Shown here piece by piece: positions 36,326 through 37,839 of a stretch of DNA of 37,839 nucleotides. Under the pieces are notes generated by a model. It was not told the origin of the DNA. It searched no databases and saw only the letters and a program-made list of their open reading frames with translations. How positions within the stretch are numbered: position 1 is the stretch's first letter; the number at the start of each line of letters is the position of its first letter. The translations under genes were made by a program, and so were the position numbers. The DNA comes from Planctomycetales bacterium (lineage in GTDB: Bacteria > Planctomycetota > Planctomycetia > Pirellulales > Pirellulaceae), in contig JAGQPR010000011.1 in the NCBI GenBank assembly GCA_020426625.1, positions 1 through 37,839 of the forward strand, in the 5' to 3' direction.

Positions 36326-37352
36326 CGCGTGTCAATTCGTCTTCGTTGGTTGGAGTTTCTGCGATCAAGCGAGCGATGACATCGTCCGTGGTTATCCCGT
36401 CGCTTTCGGCCGCAAACGTCACCACCAGACGATGTCTCAGTACAGGTCGGCACAGTGCCTGAATATCCTCAACATTAACAAAGGTTCGTCCATGCAGCAG
36501 CGCGCGCGCTTTGCCGCCTAAAACAAGAAACTGAACCGCTCTCGGCCCGGCCCCCCAACCGATTTGGTCGGACACGAATTCGGGCACTCCTTCGGTACCA
36601 ATGCGCGTTTGGCGTACAATGGCCAGTGCATAGCGGATAACATGATCGGCGATAGGAACGCTCCGCACCAAGTCCTGCAGCTGCAAGATTTCCTGACCGC
36701 TGAGTATGGGGTCCACCTGGGTTTCCAGCCTAGCCGTGGTCCTGCGTGCCACCTCCAATTCTTCATCAAAGCTGGGATAGTCGACCAACACCTTGAACAT
36801 GAAGCGGTCTTGCTGGGCTTCTGGCAGAGGATAGGTCCCCTCTTGTTCAATCGGATTCTGCGTCGCTAGAACAAAGAAAGGATCGCTCAACGGATGTCGA
36901 ACCCGGCCTACTGTCACTTGGCGTTCCTGCATCGCTTCCAGCAGCGCAGCCTGCGTCTTGGGTGGCGTCCGATTGATCTCATCCGCCAGTACGACGTTGG
37001 CGAACAACGGCCCTTCCATAAATCGCCGCTGCAGGCCGCCACCAGGCTGCTCTTCAATAACTTCCGTACCGGTGATATCAGCTGGCATGAGATCGGGCGT
37101 AAACTGAATTCGGCTGAACGACAAACTCATCGTTCGCGCCAAAGTGCTGATCATCAGTGTCTTGGCTAGTCCCGGCACACCCTCCAACAAACAATGCCCG
37201 CGGCTGAAAATACTGATCAACAGCTCATCAACGACTTCCTGCTGTCCGACAATGACCTTCCCAAGTTGGGAGAGGATATTTTCGCGAGCGGCCTGCAGTT
37301 TTTCGATTGAGTCCGCAGAAACGGCTTGGTCTCCTCCCGTGCCCTGAATCAT
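36294..37352 (-). CDS. MoxR-family AAA+ ATPase
   Basis: 352 residues. Walker A is GVPGLAKT at 58-65, Walker B VLADEIN at 121-127, and sensor 1 lies in [11 protein letters not shown]. The AAA lid ([16 protein letters not shown]) and a C-terminal domain with [12 protein letters not shown] and VEDIQAL follow. MoxR ATPases are chaperone-like and work with vWA proteins, which are encoded directly downstream. ATG 37352 has GGGA about eight bases upstream. First gene of the 37352-27860 operon. Confidence 0.95.
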   Translation of the reverse strand: MIQGTGGDQAVSADSIEKLQAARENILSQLGKVIVGQQEVVDELLISIFSRGHCLLEGVPGLAKTLMISTLARTMSLSFSRIQFTPDLMPADITGTEVIEEQPGGGLQRRFMEGPLFANVVLADEINRTPPKTQAALLEAMQERQVTVGRVRHPLSDPFFVLATQNPIEQEGTYPLPEAQQDRFMFKVLVDYPSFDEELEVARRTTARLETQVDPILSGQEILQLQDLVRSVPIADHVIRYALAIVRQTRIGTEGVPEFVSDQIGWGAGPRAVQFLVLGGKARALLHGRTFVNVEDIQALCRPVLRHRLVVTFAAESDGITTDDVIARLIAETPTNEDELTRDARFQKIFAS

Positions 37353-37839
37353 GCAACGTCCCTATATTCAGATTGTCCCGATGAGCAATGCCTAGATGTA
37401 GATTTCAGAAAGACAACTTTCGCCAACCCTGATCGCAATATTTCGCGCAGCCGCGTCCTGAATCGTCAGCCACAAAGCGCTGAGTGCACCGCCATATCAG
37501 ACTCAGCCTAACAGTAATAGTCTGAGCCAGTTTACCATGAAAAGCTAGCCCCCGCTCCAACTGGTGGTCCGCAAATTCACGGTTCAGCGATTGATTCAAT
37601 GCGGCATAAACGTGGATATCAGGTGCAGCCACGAGGCCGATCGGCGACGGCGGCCGGGATGATTGATTGCTCTATCATCCCAACTTGCTTATGCAACTTT
37701 AATCCGCGAAAAAATGGCGTGGCTGTTTGTTTATGCGGTCAATGATCACCAGAGAGCTCGATGGCTGCGGTTTAGACGCCCAAACTGATTATTCCCCGGA
37801 TCGAGTCCGCAGATCAATTAGCCTGCGGTGTCCAGAGCT
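37353..37839. other. 487-bp region upstream of the MoxR operon
   Basis: No convincing gene; a 75-codon open frame at 37405-37632 has no domain. GGGATGAT (37656-37663) and ATCATCCC (37674-37681) form a perfect 8-bp inverted repeat with a 10-base loop, and CCGCAG/CTGCGG (37807-37828) a weaker one. The region should contain the promoter of the MoxR operon, but I could not assign -35/-10 boxes. Confidence 0.45.

Noticed and set aside
37405..37632. 75-codon open frame on the - strand
   Set aside because: No domain and no good ribosome-binding site; treated as non-coding upstream region.
1..37839. CRISPR arrays, tRNA/rRNA genes, transposases, phage genes
   Set aside because: No regularly spaced repeats, tRNA cloverleaf, rRNA segments, terminal repeats or recombinase motifs were found on reading either strand.

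Overview
The window looks like chromosomal DNA from a planctomycete, most likely of the Rhodopirellula/Blastopirellula group. That placement is an inference. It rests on the adjacent DUF1592-family cytochrome-c protein and DUF1552 protein (20315-24083), a pair typical of Planctomycetes, and on the long MoxR-DUF58-BatA-vWA-DUF4175 operon. I saw no tRNA, rRNA, CRISPR array, insertion sequence or phage gene.

Left edge, + strand (226-2383): a secreted S41 C-terminal processing peptidase overlaps a Rossmann-fold nucleotide-sugar-epimerase-like protein.

2420-14334, all - strand: an unbroken co-directional run of eleven genes. In transcription order it has a CheY-like receiver, a 120-residue coiled-coil protein, CheW, a methyl-accepting protein without a sensor domain, a CheA-receiver hybrid kinase, a receiver-PATAN/DUF4388-winged helix-pseudoreceiver protein, an FHA coiled-coil protein, a 187-residue coiled-coil protein, a formylglycine-generating-enzyme-like (FGE/SUMF1) protein, a zinc-ribbon P-loop GTPase, and a short GAP1-type 'GTPase-associated protein'. 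Many junctions overlap (ATGA, GTGA, TAATG) or are separated by only a few bases. No CheR or CheB is present. I read this as a chemosensory-type phosphorelay wired to a GTPase/GAP1 module of the kind described in bacterial conflict and multicellularity-linked systems. It is the best candidate for an undescribed system here. At the junction of the 120-residue gene and cheW, a dnaX-type A AAA AAG heptamer sits directly against the stop codon, and a -1 slip would fuse the two proteins exactly.

14808-20123: dispersed housekeeping genes. These are rsgA (ribosome assembly GTPase), a UbiE-like methyltransferase, a Dabb-domain protein, a small FHA protein with a good terminator-like hairpin behind it and two hairpins in front, a YhcC-type radical SAM protein, and a Sua5-type threonylcarbamoyl-AMP synthase.

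20315-24083, + strand: a two-gene exported unit, DUF1592-family cytochrome plus Tat-exported DUF1552 protein.

24205-37352, - strand: MoxR ATPase, DUF58, BatA/vWA, a second vWA protein whose MIDAS domain is split by a membrane hairpin, a DUF4175-like membrane protein, an exported Gln/Glu-rich coiled-coil protein, and a one-TM protein with a helical-repeat tail. Two terminator-like hairpins divide the last three genes of this run.

Functional calls come from reading motifs by eye. Domain names without a clear catalytic motif (PATAN, GAP1, DUF4175) are recognition calls that a profile search should confirm.
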